Positions 42,742-52,087 are shown, counted from the first letter of the stretch. The stretch: 54,475 nt of DNA from Albidovulum sp. bin36 (GCA_002238565.1 MPMP01000027.1:1-54475), one strand, 5' to 3'. Program-made: numbers and translations. The notes: generated by a model not told the origin, from the letters alone.

Positions 42742-43393
42742 CCGCATGTCGATCGCGCGGCTCAAAGTCGATTTCGGATAAAGAACCGGCCCAATCGATC
42801 CGGCGCACGAATCATGGACGGCCGACCCGGGCCGCTTCGCTGCCGGAAGTCTCGTTCGGAACAGGCGATTCGTCGTTCAGGCCGCTGCCGGCTAGGAAAT
42901 TCGCGGCGGCGGCATCGTTGTCGTTGCCACGCCAGTGCCGTTCGGCAATTGTCGAGAGAATACACAAACCTCGGAATACAGAATTTCCTTATCTGCGAAC
43001 CGGATCATTTATGATTCGGAGAAATCGATGCGGAGTCGACCGGCTAGGACCGAAACTGAACGGATAGACCAGTTGGCCGGTATTGGGCTGCTTCCTGCGA
43101 ACGAATTCGATTGACCAATAGTCATTCGAATTCCCGTACCGACCCTTCTTCCTCAATGCCCTTGCAAAGCGGCGCGCTCGCGCCGAATCGGCCGCTGACG
43201 CCTGCTCGTATTCGGGCTTTGGCAGGAAATCGAGCCGCCCATATCGGCGGAGCCTTGCCGAAAACCGGCTCTATCGCATGTCTGCAACGAATGAGACAAT
43301 TCCGTTTCCTGAATGTCCGGGCCGTTCCAAGTTTCGCGTCTTTAAGGCATAGATTGCTAAATCCATGCGCAATGCGGACTTTCGGAAGTTTCC
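42742..43393. other. Gap upstream of the nitrile hydratase beta gene
   Basis: About 650 bp with no recognised gene. Plus-strand frames are Arg-rich continuations with no motif. No strong hairpin after the SDR gene was seen. It should hold the promoter for the beta subunit gene. Confidence 0.4.
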
Positions 43394-44077
43394 ATGACCA
43401 GAATTCACGACATGGGAGGGCGTTTCGGCGACGGCCAGGTTAAGCCGTCGGCGCCAAACGAATCCTTGTTCGAAAAGCCCTGGCACGCTCGCGCATTGGC
43501 GATTACCCTTGCCGCCGGCGCCTTGGGGAGATGGAACCAGGACGCTTCGAGGCACTCCCGAGAAAGATTGCCTCCGAAAGATTACGCCCGATTCAGCTAC
43601 TACGAGAAATGGCTGGCCGCCTTGGCCGATTTGCTGGTCCGGCGCGAAGTCGTGGCCATTGACGAGTTCGCCCAGCCGGAGCGCCTGCCCAGCCAGCGTC
43701 TCAGCAAGAACGCCTTGCTCGGATCGGAAGTTGCCAAGGAATTGGCGAAAGTCACGCCTTCGACTTGCGAAATCAGCCGCAAGCCTCGTTTCGCGACCGG
43801 CGACAAGGTTCGCACGCGCCGCCCGTCCGGCAACTCCCTTGTTAAGGGCGGTCATACCAGATTGCCCGCCTATGCGGCAGGTTGCCTTGGCAAAATCGTC
43901 ATGTTCCGCGGCAACCATGTTTTTCCCGATAGCAATGCGCATTTCCTTGGCGAAGCTCCCGAACCGCTCTATTCGGTCGCCTTTAGTTCCGAGGAATTGT
44001 GGGGATGCGTAAAGGACTCGTCGAACGACGAAGTAATCATCGATCTCTGGGAGAGCTACCTGGTCTCGGCAAATTGA
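43394..44077 (+). CDS. nthB: Nitrile hydratase beta subunit
   Basis: A 227-aa protein. The N-terminal IHDMGGRFGDGQVKPSAPNE and the helix SLFEKPWHARALAITLAAGA then LGRWNQDASRHSRERLPP, YYEKWLAALADLL are the beta-subunit signature. The C-terminal SH3-like barrel starts at FATGDKVRTRRPS and includes AYAAGCLGKIV and YSVAFSSEELWG. Beta pairs with alpha to form the active heterodimer that hydrates nitriles to amides. Unusually, the alpha gene is not adjacent but 2.07 kb downstream, past an oppositely oriented lldD-type gene. No ribosome site stronger than GGAAG (about 5 nt before the ATG) is seen. Confidence 0.9.
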   Translation: MTRIHDMGGRFGDGQVKPSAPNESLFEKPWHARALAITLAAGALGRWNQDASRHSRERLPPKDYARFSYYEKWLAALADLLVRREVVAIDEFAQPERLPSQRLSKNALLGSEVAKELAKVTPSTCEISRKPRFATGDKVRTRRPSGNSLVKGGHTRLPAYAAGCLGKIVMFRGNHVFPDSNAHFLGEAPEPLYSVAFSSEELWGCVKDSSNDEVIIDLWESYLVSAN

Positions 44078-44638
44078 ATTGTGCGGTTGCGGTCGCAACA
44101 AATCCGCCGCCACTTAAACTCCCGCGAGTTCAAATTCTTGGATAAGGTCCCGGTTGCGAACATTCAGGCTGCCGCCCAAGCTTCAATTTTGCCTGGCTTT
44201 CGCTTCCGCTCGAGAAGATCGGGAAAGGGGCGTTTTTCGGCGAAGCCCGTTCCGTTCGATACTTTCTTCCCGTTGCGGCAAGAACGAATTCGACGAATAT
44301 CGAGAATCTGACTCCGGGCGAACTCGACGGCATTGAATTCTTTGGATTTGCATGATCCAACTACCGCCGCGCGAATGCAAAATCGTTCTTAATGTCGACG
44401 CGAAAGGTCGCTACCGCCTGCTCGCCGCAAAGCGCGGGCGATTGCTGCGGAAAAAATAGCGTCCGCCTTGATTATCGAGCGCGGACAGTCCCATTACGGA
44501 AAAATGAAGCTGAATTCGGCCGAATTCAGCTCTGGGCAGGCCTAATCGAAACATTTCAAGCGAAATCGCCGGTCGATTCCGGCGGATTGCCATTCAAATC
44601 GCAAGTCGAAAATTTTCCGCCCGCAAGAGGCGGACCGG
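44078..44638. other. Gap between nitrile hydratase beta and the lldD-like gene
   Basis: About 560 bp between two convergent genes, without a recognised frame. If the alpha gene once followed beta directly, this is where the original operon was opened. No inverted repeats typical of IS ends were recognised. Confidence 0.4.
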
Positions 44639-45787
44639 TCAGATATTCATAATCAAGCGATCGGCAAGCCCGTCGAAAGTCTGGATTCCGATTTGCGCCA
44701 TATTCGTGCGCATGTCCATTTCCAATATGTGGAGAAGATGATGGATGCCCTTTTCGCCGAGCGCGGATACCGCATAATGAAATGCTCGTCCGAGAAAAAC
44801 GAAATCCGCGCCGAGCGCCAGGGCGCGCAGCACATCCAGCCCGCTCGAAACGCCTGAATCAAAGGCGATAGGGACATCGCGTCCGATCGCCTCTCGAATT
44901 TTCGGCAATTGATCGATCGATGCCGGACCCGCCTCGAATTGCCTGGCGGAATGGTTGGATACCCAGATCCCGTTGATGCCGGCTTCGACAAGGCGAATCG
45001 CGTCTTCGGGTTCAAGTACGCCCTTGACCAGGATGTCGCCTTCCCATTCCTGCCGAAGTTCGGCCAAATAGCCCCAGTCGGGCTGTCCTCTCAACACCTT
45101 GCCGGCATGCCTGAAAGTGTCCGAACTGCGGCGCGAAGGAGGCACGTAGCTCTCGACTAGATGAAGCTTGGGCACCCCGGCACGGGCCATCGCCAGACTC
45201 CACCGCGGATGGAGAATCATGGATGCGATCATGGGCAACGTTAATTTCGGCGGTATCGCAATATGCGACCGGCGCTGGCGCTCGCGCCTGCTGTCGTCGG
45301 GAACGTCAACTGTTAGGACCAACTTTCGAAAGCCTGAATTCTTAACGCGCTTAAGAATATCTCGCCTGATTTCGCGGCTGTCCGGCGGATATAGCTGGAA
45401 CCAGCCCATGGAATCGGCGACGGGTCCGACTTCTTCCGGCAATGCGACCGTTACGGTTGACATGCAGTACGGAATGTTGCGCTCTCGCGCCGCTGCCGCA
45501 AGCTTGCACTCCGCCCCGGGCCAAATCATGCCCGACATGCCGACCGGCGCGATTCCCACCGGCAGCGAAAATTCATGGCCCAAAAATTCCCGTGCCAGTT
45601 CTGCCTTGAGCTTGCCGCGCAAAACGGCGGGCATGAATCCGATCGAGTCGAGAGCGCGTCGATTGCGATCCTTCCCAAGCTCGGTCCCTGTCGCGCTGTC
45701 TAGGTACTCGAATGCGAATCGCGGCAGATTCCTTTTAGACGATTTCCGAAGGTCCGAAACCGCGGGATGAGTTAAGTCCAAATCCAT
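44639..45787 (-). CDS. FMN-dependent alpha-hydroxy-acid dehydrogenase (LldD-like)
   Basis: A 382-aa TIM-barrel flavoprotein. It oxidises an L-2-hydroxy acid such as lactate, mandelate or glycolate to the keto acid and passes electrons to quinone or O2. Landmarks: FAFEYLDSATGTE (25-37), PVGIAPVGMSGMIWPGAE (76-93), FQLYPPDSRE, LVLTVDVPDDSRRER (157-170), ILVKGVLEPEDAIR (252-265) and the active site SNHSARQFEAGPAS with catalytic His279 and Arg282. The usual Gly-Gly after that His is Ser-Ala here, and usual Leu-Asp is Phe-Glu, which marks a divergent clade. The phosphate site is AFDSGVSSGLDVLRALALGA. It sits between the beta and alpha nitrile hydratase genes on the other strand. Confidence 0.9.
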   Translation of the reverse strand: MDLDLTHPAVSDLRKSSKRNLPRFAFEYLDSATGTELGKDRNRRALDSIGFMPAVLRGKLKAELAREFLGHEFSLPVGIAPVGMSGMIWPGAECKLAAAARERNIPYCMSTVTVALPEEVGPVADSMGWFQLYPPDSREIRRDILKRVKNSGFRKLVLTVDVPDDSRRERQRRSHIAIPPKLTLPMIASMILHPRWSLAMARAGVPKLHLVESYVPPSRRSSDTFRHAGKVLRGQPDWGYLAELRQEWEGDILVKGVLEPEDAIRLVEAGINGIWVSNHSARQFEAGPASIDQLPKIREAIGRDVPIAFDSGVSSGLDVLRALALGADFVFLGRAFHYAVSALGEKGIHHLLHILEMDMRTNMAQIGIQTFDGLADRLIMNI

Positions 45788-46148
45788 AGCCGTTACCTCG
45801 CTTCGGGCATTCTGCTACGACGCACGAAACCCGGTCGGAACGCCCGGTATATTGCGAATTCACGCATGAGCGCAAAGACTAAGAGCTTCCATTGGCCCGG
45901 CCGTATTCCGATTGGCCGCCGCCATTCAAGCAATGCGCGGCCGCCGCCGCGTCGCCCGTTCCCAAAAAACCGGGATCTTTACCAGTCGCCTGAACGCAAG
46001 CGGCGCCGGCCCGATTTCAAAAACTCGGGCGCCGGAGCCCGAGGATCGGCCAAGGACTCCAATACGCCGGAATTGCAGCCGGTACTTGACTGCGAGCCAA
46101 GGATGGGTGAAGGCTTTAACGCGAACCTGTAGCCGTCTAGAATCCAGC
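45788..46148. other. Divergent promoter region between lldD-like and nitrile hydratase alpha genes
   Basis: The lldD-like gene reads left and the alpha gene reads right from here, so both promoters should be inside. A plus-strand frame continues in from upstream of the alpha start, but its composition (Arg/Pro) is not family-like. No convincing ribosome site precedes ATG 46149. Confidence 0.4.
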
Positions 46149-46775
46149 ATGCCGCACGACCATTGCGAATCAGACCATCCGCACAATCTTCTTCCTTCAG
46201 ACCCGGAATTGCGCGTCAAGGCGCTGGAAACGGTCCTGGTGAAGAAAGGCCTCGTCGACCCCGCCGCCTTGGACGCCATCATCGAAATCTACGAAAATCG
46301 AGTCGGCCCGCGAAATGGAGCCCGCGTCGTGGCCAAGTCATGGTGCGACGACGAGTTTCGGAGCGAATTGCTCGAAGACGCGTCGAGCGCAGTTGGAAAG
46401 CTAGGGTATTCCGGACGGCAAGGGGCGCACTTGGTTGCGGTTGAAAACTCGCCCGAAGTTCATAACGTCGTCGTATGCACGCTTTGCAGCTGCTATCCAT
46501 GGCCTCTGCTCGGAATTCCTCCCGCATGGTACAAGTCCGATCCCTACAGAAGCCGAATGGTTCGAGAGCCGAGGAAAGTCCTAAAGGAATTCGGCCTAGA
46601 AATCGAAAGCGGGCGCAAGGTAAGGGTCTGGGATTCGACAGCCGAAATTCGCTACCTCGTCGTGCCGATGCGCCCGGAGGGCACTGAGAATTTTACCGAA
46701 TCCGATCTTGCCGACTGGGTTACTCGAGACAGCATGGTCGGAACTGGCCTGCCCAAGCCGCCGGCATCGCAATGA
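46149..46775 (+). CDS. nthA: Nitrile hydratase alpha subunit, cobalt-type
   Basis: A 208-aa subunit that carries the metal. The claw motif [10 protein letters not shown] holds Cys110, Cys113, Ser114 and Cys115. Thr between the first two cysteines and Tyr after CSC are the residues seen in cobalt-type enzymes (iron-type have CSLCSCT). Other family segments: [62 protein letters not shown], and the His-rich N-terminus [12 protein letters not shown]. Two of the cysteines are expected to be oxidised after translation. The stop overlaps the start of the activator gene by 4 bp. Separation from the beta gene is atypical. Confidence 0.92.
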   Translation: MPHDHCESDHPHNLLPSDPELRVKALETVLVKKGLVDPAALDAIIEIYENRVGPRNGARVVAKSWCDDEFRSELLEDASSAVGKLGYSGRQGAHLVAVENSPEVHNVVVCTLCSCYPWPLLGIPPAWYKSDPYRSRMVREPRKVLKEFGLEIESGRKVRVWDSTAEIRYLVVPMRPEGTENFTESDLADWVTRDSMVGTGLPKPPASQ

Positions 46776-47191
46776 ATTTTCAGAGCGAAATCGAACATCC
46801 GAACGAATTTCTCCCGTCCGCGAGCGTCGAGGCGCGGCCGAACGGAGCTCGGCCGCCGGAGGAATACATCGCCTTTGACGCTCCATGGCATGCGCAGCTG
46901 TTCGCTATCACGGTTCACCTTAGCGAAACCGGCCGATTTTCCTGGACGGAATGGACGAAGCAATTCGGCGAAGAATTGAAACGGTCGCGGTCGGCACGGC
47001 CGACCGACTCCAGCGAAGCATACTACGCGGCATGGCTCGCGGCTCTGGAGAAATTGCTGATGCGGTTGAATCTTTCCGCCCGGCACGAACTGGACAGCCT
47101 TCGCGAATCGTGGGTGCGAGCGTACGTCGCCACGCCTCATGGCCAGCCCGTAAAGCTGGACCGCGGAGCCGACTCGACGGAAAAGGTGTAA
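46772..47191 (+). CDS. Nitrile hydratase accessory/activator protein (P14K-like)
   Basis: A 139-aa protein that resembles the N-terminal half of the beta subunit: [35 protein letters not shown] and [18 protein letters not shown]. In cobalt-type systems such a protein (NhlE/P14K) escorts cobalt into the alpha subunit by subunit exchange. It starts inside the alpha stop codon (ATGA), so alpha and activator are translated together. The C-terminal tail [10 protein letters not shown] is family-like. Assignment rests on order (alpha then activator) and similarity to beta. Confidence 0.85.
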   Translation: MNFQSEIEHPNEFLPSASVEARPNGARPPEEYIAFDAPWHAQLFAITVHLSETGRFSWTEWTKQFGEELKRSRSARPTDSSEAYYAAWLAALEKLLMRLNLSARHELDSLRESWVRAYVATPHGQPVKLDRGADSTEKV

Positions 47192-47353
47192 ACCAATTTT
47201 TTTGAAACGGCGATGCGGGAAAGATCGCCAAGAAAGACCGCCGCTCTTGAGAATTGCCCTTCGGGAGATTTTCGACTGCACTAGCTGGCGCGGACGGAAT
47301 CGACCGGAGAACACGGTCGGCGCCGCGCTCGGCATCGAGCGGGAGAATTCAGC

Positions 47354-47893
47354 ATGGCAAGAAAAAGCGAAGAGGCGGGCTGCCGCCTTCCCAAGGCCGT
47401 TGAGTTTCTGGCGGACCTTTCCGAAGAGGAGGCGGCGGTGCACTCGCCGGTTGTTCTGCTGAAGCGAAACGAAGGCGGCCAAGTGCCTGTCGCGACGCGG
47501 ACTCCGCCGACGGCGAGAGCCGGCCAGTCGCTCGACGCGCTGCTCGCAACGGGGAGGAAGAATTTCGAGGAGCTGCTTCCGAAGCTAGCGGCGGAGCTGC
47601 TCAGGTCGTCGCCGGACCTGGGCATGGTCGCGACTGCGTTCCGCGACGGGCTGCTCGGCAGCGGCGCGGCGGCCCTCGGGGCGCTTATGGAGGCGGTTGA
47701 CCGCGAGCTGCCGGCTCCGGCCTGCGAGAGCTGCGGCGCGGCGATGCGGCGCCACCAGCGGAAATCCAAGCGGTTCACGACACGGATCGGCCCGGTCGAG
47801 GCGAGCGAACCTAGATCGCTGCCCGACTGCGGCGGCGGCCACTTCCCCTTCGACAGCGCACTCGGGATCGAAGGGGAGAGCCACGCGCCGTGA
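47354..47893 (+). pseudogene. ISKra4-family transposase, N-terminal half
   Basis: A 179-codon frame: a helical N-terminus (FLADLSEEEAAVH), FEELLPKLAAELLRSS, then the zinc-ribbon-like ACESCGAAMRRHQRKSKRF, TTRIGPVEASEPRSLPDCGG and GHFPFDSALGIEGES. This is the N-terminal part of ISKra4 transposases, where the RxYWxCxxC segment is normally intact; here it reads RSLPDCGG, so the zinc ligands are damaged. The frame then stops at TGA 47891. The catalytic half is absent, replaced by another transposase remnant. It is from the same family as the fragment at the left edge of the window. Confidence 0.65.
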
Positions 47894-47959
47894 GGCGGTG
47901 CCTATCAATGCACCGTAATTAACTCATTCATTTTTTATTTTCTCCTTTTCCATATTTTG

Positions 47960-48350
47960 TAGGCTTGCACTGCATTGACGCTGCACCAGAGGATTTTCAG
48001 TCCCTTCCAGAGCTTCTGGGTGCCCGGAAGCGGCTGGCGCTTCGAGGTGTGGAACCCCGCCAGCCCGGCCGCGAGGACAACGAAGGTCCGGATATCCATG
48101 TCGGGCGGCCCGCGCGGGACCTTGAAGCCATGATACTCGGCGAGGAGGAGAGGCTCGACGCGCTGCCCTCCGGCGCGAAGCTGTTTCTAGACATCGTGCA
48201 AATGATCACCTGCGGCGCCGAGACTCGGATGATGTCCGCCGCCCCCTCGCCGAGTCGAAGAATCTCACCGTCCCCGGCACCTCCATTTCGGAGGACGGTC
48301 GGGCAGGACACTGCCGCGCCACCACAAGAACAATTCCGGTCCGCACGATC
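47960..48350 (+). pseudogene. Decayed transposase remnant next to repeat copy 2
   Basis: One frame contains ERLDALPSGAKLFLDIVQMI followed by TCGAETRMMSA, similar to the (L/M)xDTx(R/K)MxxYRAETxMxxA block of a DDE transposase group as I remember it. The flanking sequence (PELLGARKRLALRG, then a Pro/Arg-rich frame) does not hold together and the YRAET-equivalent position is CGAET. Only about 100 codons are readable. It fills the gap between the ISKra4 fragment and the TAXI operon and abuts the 125-bp repeat. Confidence 0.4.
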
Positions 48351-48357
48351 TGCGGGG

Positions 48358-48482
48358 TGGGTGTATCTCAAACTTGTTGAAAAGCGATGCGAGAAAGTAT
48401 TCCTATAGCAGCGCTCCTCTTTATGGGTTGGAAGGTCGGAAACTCACATTCGACCCAATCAACCATTTTGGGCTACACCCCT
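48358..48482 (+). repeat. 125-bp dispersed repeat, copy 2
   Basis: Partner of 19861-19985, in inverted orientation, 4 differences over 125 bp. It begins TGGGTGTATCTCAAACTTG and ends GGGCTACACCCCT. In this copy CTACACCCCTGCGGGGTG extends into a small hairpin (CACCCC-TGC-GGGGTG) just past the end, which is absent at copy 1. It lies 109 bp upstream of the TAXI binding-protein ATG. Confidence 0.9.
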
Positions 48483-48591
48483 GCGGGGTGCTCCGTTTGA
48501 CAATCACAAGCGCAATACCTAAAGTGATCTTCAGTTGCCGCACACCTTGGCGTCCGGCCTTATCCGAAACAAATTACTCAAGGAGTAGATT

Positions 48592-49587
48592 ATGAAAGAC
48601 ATTTCAAAGCTGGCACTAACGGCCGGATTCATCCTCGCGGCATTGCCCGGTACCCAACAGGGTGCCCTTGCTCAGGAAAAGACATTCATCACGATTGGAA
48701 CCGGTGGGCCCACCGGCGTCTACTTTGTTTCAGGCAATGCGATCTGCCGCATGATCCACAAGGAGGCCGCCGAGGGGCGCGACTCGGGCCGCAAGCACAA
48801 CATCCGCTGTTCGGCGCCGTCGTCCGCCGGATCCACCTACAATATAGCACAAATTACCGAGGGCGAGTTCGATTTTGGCGTCGCTCAGTCGGATTGGCAA
48901 TTCCACTCCTTTAACGGCTCGTCTGAGAAGGTCACGCACAACCCGGATCTCCGAGCCGTGTTTTCGGTTCATCCCGAGCCCTACCAGTTGATTGCGGCCA
49001 AGGATTCCGGCATCAATTCATGGATGGATCTTGAGGACAAGCGGTTCAATATGGGCAACCCAGGTTCAGGCCAACGAGCCACGACCGAATTGCTCATGGA
49101 ACGCTACGGCACACCAAGGGAATTCTTCTCCCTCGTCACGGAGATGACTTCTTCCGAGCACTCGACCGCGCTCTGTGACGGCAAGATCGACGCATATGGA
49201 TACGTGGTCGGAATCCCAAACTCTGGCGTCGCCGTGGCCACCGAGGGCTGCGGTGCCTATATCGTCAACCTCAATTCCGATGTCGAAAGCGGTCTGATCG
49301 AGGAGTTCCCGTTCTACGGTCCGGTTACCATCCCCGAGGGGGCCTATACTTCGACTGTCGAACCTGTTTCGACATTTGGTGGATATGCTACCTTTGTGTC
49401 CAGTGCCAAGGTTTCCGATGACGTGGTCTACGAGGTTGTTCGCGCTGTCTTCGAAAATCTTGACGACTTCAAGGCATTGCATCCAGCCTTTTCGATCCTG
49501 ACACCGGAAGGCATGATTACAAACGGCCTCTCCGCGCCTTTGCATCCCGGTGCAGTGCGATATTACGAGGAAAAAGGCCTAAAGTAG
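48592..49587 (+). CDS. TAXI-family TRAP transporter substrate-binding protein
   Basis: A 331-aa periplasmic protein. The signal peptide ends at about residue 27 (GALA). The TAXI signature is clear: TFITIGTGGPTGVYFVSGNA (30-49), CSAPSSAGSTYNIAQI, FDFGVAQSDWQFHSF, then INSWMDLEDKRFNMGNPGSG. It delivers a small organic acid or amino-acid-like solute to the fused permease that follows. AAGGAG lies about 8 nt before the ATG. A 14-bp hairpin separates it from the permease gene. The operon lacks the GAATTC-rich texture of most of the window, and transposase remnants and a repeat lie upstream, so acquisition is likely. Confidence 0.92.
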   Translation: MKDISKLALTAGFILAALPGTQQGALAQEKTFITIGTGGPTGVYFVSGNAICRMIHKEAAEGRDSGRKHNIRCSAPSSAGSTYNIAQITEGEFDFGVAQSDWQFHSFNGSSEKVTHNPDLRAVFSVHPEPYQLIAAKDSGINSWMDLEDKRFNMGNPGSGQRATTELLMERYGTPREFFSLVTEMTSSEHSTALCDGKIDAYGYVVGIPNSGVAVATEGCGAYIVNLNSDVESGLIEEFPFYGPVTIPEGAYTSTVEPVSTFGGYATFVSSAKVSDDVVYEVVRAVFENLDDFKALHPAFSILTPEGMITNGLSAPLHPGAVRYYEEKGLK

Positions 49588-49628
49588 TCACCCGGCCTCC
49601 TTGCGAGGACGGACGGACCTGCATCAAT

Positions 49629-49682
49629 CGCAACCGGTGGTTGTCCTTCCATTTGGAGCACGACGGAGAACCACCGGTTGCG
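49629..49682 (+). promoter_or_regulatory. Intercistronic hairpin after the TAXI binding-protein gene
   Basis: CGCAACCGGTGGTT (49629-49642) pairs perfectly with AACCACCGGTTGCG (49669-49682) across a 26-nt loop. It ends 7 nt before the GTG start of the permease and has no U-tract. It is in the same relative place as hairpins after the other two binding-protein genes of the window. Confidence 0.75.
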
Positions 49683-49688
49683 TGATTT

Positions 49689-52085
49689 GTGTGTCTCACA
49701 GTGCCAAATCGGAATGAAATCGACGAACTAGTCGAGAAATTCGAAGGGCCGCGGCAGTCGCTGCACGGGCGCCTTGGATTGCTTGTTCCGTTGGTGGCGT
49801 TCATTTGGTCGCTCTGGCAGCTCTGGATCGCATCTCCACTGCCGTTTGAGCTGGGGTTTGGAGTTTTCGTCGACCTTCCGGCTCGGAGCATGCATTTGGC
49901 ATTCGGGCTGCTGCTCGGATTCTTTATGTTTCCCACGACTTGGGAAGCTGCCAAATCACGACGCGCATGGATAACCTTCGGCTTCGGCATTCTCGCGTTC
50001 TCCGTCTGTTCGTACGGTTTTGTCGCCTACGACGGTATCGTCAGTCGGAATGGCGTTCTGCTCGAGGTACCGTTCGCGGGATTCAGTGTTCCGTTCGAAG
50101 CGATACTCGGAGGGGCTGGAATACTGCTGCTGCTCGAAGCAACGCGGCGGAGCATCGGACTTCCGCTCGTCATCGTCTGCACGATCTTCCTGCTCTATTC
50201 GATTTTTGGGCAGTCAATGCCCACAGTGATTTCGCACAAGGGTGTCTCTTTGGAGCGCTTGATTGGCTACCAGTGGCTCTCCAGCGAGGCCGTGTTCGGG
50301 ATCCCAATCGATGTCTCGGTGAGCTATGTCTTTCTGTTTGTCCTTTTCGGTGCATTCATGGACAAAGCGGGAGCGGGACGCTTCTTCCTCGACCTGTCGT
50401 TCGGCCTCGTCGGCACGAACCGCGGCGGCCCCGCCAAGGCGGCAATCATGGCCTCAGGGCTGACCGGAACCGTGTCTGGCTCATCCATCGCGAACACGGT
50501 TACAACCGGGGCATTCACGATTCCACTGATGAAAAAGATGGGGCTTCCGGCCCACAAGGCGGGGGCAATCGAGGTCGCGGCATCCACCAACGGGCAGCTC
50601 ATGCCGCCGATCATGGGCGCATCAGCCTTCATAATTGCCGAGTTCATCGGGATATCCTACTACGACGTGATCATCCATGCAGCACTCCCGGCATTCATTT
50701 CCTATTGCGCACTGTTCTACATTTCCCATCTCGAATCCGCCAAACTTGGTATCAAGGGGATGGCCAGGTCCGAGCTGCCCGATGTCCTGGCCACGCTAAA
50801 GTCCGGAGTGCAATATCTCATCCCCCTTGCGGTCCTAGTTTACCTCCTACTGGTCGAACGCTGGAGTCCGGGCAGCGCCGTATTCTACGCGATCCTACTC
50901 CTGATCGTGATAATCTATGTCGCCGCGATCATCGACTCTAGACGCACAGGTGGAACGGTCCTGCACGGGCTGCTCGTCGGCAGCCGGACAACATTCGACG
51001 CGATGGTCTCCGGAGCCAAAAGCATGGCTGGCGTAACCGCAGCGGTCGGCGCGGCCGGAATCATCGTAGGCGTGGTCTCCTCGACCGGCCTGAACAATGC
51101 CATGCTTTCGGTGATAGAAGCGGTCTCGCAAGGAAATTTCTATGTCTTGTTGCTCCTGGTTGCAGTGGTTTGTTTGATCCTGGGAATGGGGCTTCCCACC
51201 ACCGCCAACTACATCGTCGTGGCTTCGCTGATGGCAGCTGTTCTGGTGGAACTCGGCAACGCATCGGGTCTCGTGATACCCTTGATCGCGGTGCACCTCT
51301 ATGTACTCTATTTCGGACTAATGGCCGACTCGACACCACCTGTTTGTCTTGCAGCGTTTGCTGCATCTGCAATCTCTGGGGCAAACCCGATGCGAACGGG
51401 TGTGCAATCGTTTCTCTACGACATCCGGACCAGCATCCTTCCCATTGTGTTCATATTCAACCCTGAACTCCTTCTCGTTGACGTAACAAGCATCTGGCAC
51501 GGAATGTCCATCTTCGTCGTTTCACTTGTTGCCATACTGTGCTTTGCATGCGTAACTCAGGGCTGGTTTTTGACCAGACTGAACATCGCAGAGCGCATCA
51601 TGCTCATGGTCGTTGTGGTTGCCCTGTTTCGGCCGGATGCCCTGATGAACCGGGTTTTCCCCGAATTCAGCCCGATTCAGATTGAGCAGGTCGTCGCAGA
51701 CGCGGGTGCAATGGTCCCGACGGACCGCGCGATCCGCCTACATGTCGTACGCTGGACCGAGTATGGGGATCGCTACAAGCTGTTTGTCATCCCGCCCACT
51801 GCCGCGACTGGGAATGAAAGCCTAGCCGACCGCCTCGGTATTTCCGCTAGTCAAGACGCAGACGGGGGCCTGCTGGTCAGCAACGCGCGCTTCAACAGTC
51901 CCTCGGAACAAGCCGGACTTACATTGGGCGACTATATCGATGCAGTTGACATCGAGGAACCCAGCCGCCCGGCCAAGGAGTGGATATATCCGCTGGGATT
52001 CACTGTCCTTGGTCTCGTATTCCTGATGCAGTCGGTAAAGTTGAGGCGTCAGCGCAAACCCGGCGACCATGTAACCGGCAGTTGA
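49689..52085 (+). CDS. TRAP transporter fused permease (DctQ-DctM fusion) with C-terminal DUF3394-like part
   Basis: A 798-aa membrane protein. The N-terminal part has about four to five helices in place of a separate DctQ. The DctM core has GTNRGGPAKAAIMASGLTGT and SGSSIANTVTTGAF (about 238-270), PIMGASAFIIAEF, and LGMGLPTTANYIV. About 110 residues at the C-terminus are mostly soluble and contain a PDZ-like FNSPSEQAGLTLGDYIDAV (about 736-754), then a last helix, as in the DUF3394 tails of such fusions. The start is uncertain: GTG 49689 and GTG 49701 are both in frame and neither has a good ribosome site, perhaps because of the hairpin. It couples uptake to the Na+ or H+ gradient. Confidence 0.92.
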   Translation: MCLTVPNRNEIDELVEKFEGPRQSLHGRLGLLVPLVAFIWSLWQLWIASPLPFELGFGVFVDLPARSMHLAFGLLLGFFMFPTTWEAAKSRRAWITFGFGILAFSVCSYGFVAYDGIVSRNGVLLEVPFAGFSVPFEAILGGAGILLLLEATRRSIGLPLVIVCTIFLLYSIFGQSMPTVISHKGVSLERLIGYQWLSSEAVFGIPIDVSVSYVFLFVLFGAFMDKAGAGRFFLDLSFGLVGTNRGGPAKAAIMASGLTGTVSGSSIANTVTTGAFTIPLMKKMGLPAHKAGAIEVAASTNGQLMPPIMGASAFIIAEFIGISYYDVIIHAALPAFISYCALFYISHLESAKLGIKGMARSELPDVLATLKSGVQYLIPLAVLVYLLLVERWSPGSAVFYAILLLIVIIYVAAIIDSRRTGGTVLHGLLVGSRTTFDAMVSGAKSMAGVTAAVGAAGIIVGVVSSTGLNNAMLSVIEAVSQGNFYVLLLLVAVVCLILGMGLPTTANYIVVASLMAAVLVELGNASGLVIPLIAVHLYVLYFGLMADSTPPVCLAAFAASAISGANPMRTGVQSFLYDIRTSILPIVFIFNPELLLVDVTSIWHGMSIFVVSLVAILCFACVTQGWFLTRLNIAERIMLMVVVVALFRPDALMNRVFPEFSPIQIEQVVADAGAMVPTDRAIRLHVVRWTEYGDRYKLFVIPPTAATGNESLADRLGISASQDADGGLLVSNARFNSPSEQAGLTLGDYIDAVDIEEPSRPAKEWIYPLGFTVLGLVFLMQSVKLRRQRKPGDHVTGS

Positions 52086-52087
52086 GC

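Noticed and set aside
1..47893. ISKra4 fragments at both ends of the window as a composite transposon
   Set aside because: The left fragment is cut by the window edge and the right one is an N-terminal half only. There is no evidence that they are two copies of one element or that they moved the DNA between them.
48374..48595. Short peptide encoded inside the 125-bp repeat
   Set aside because: The differences between the two copies are not biased to third codon positions, and the frames diverge completely outside the repeat.
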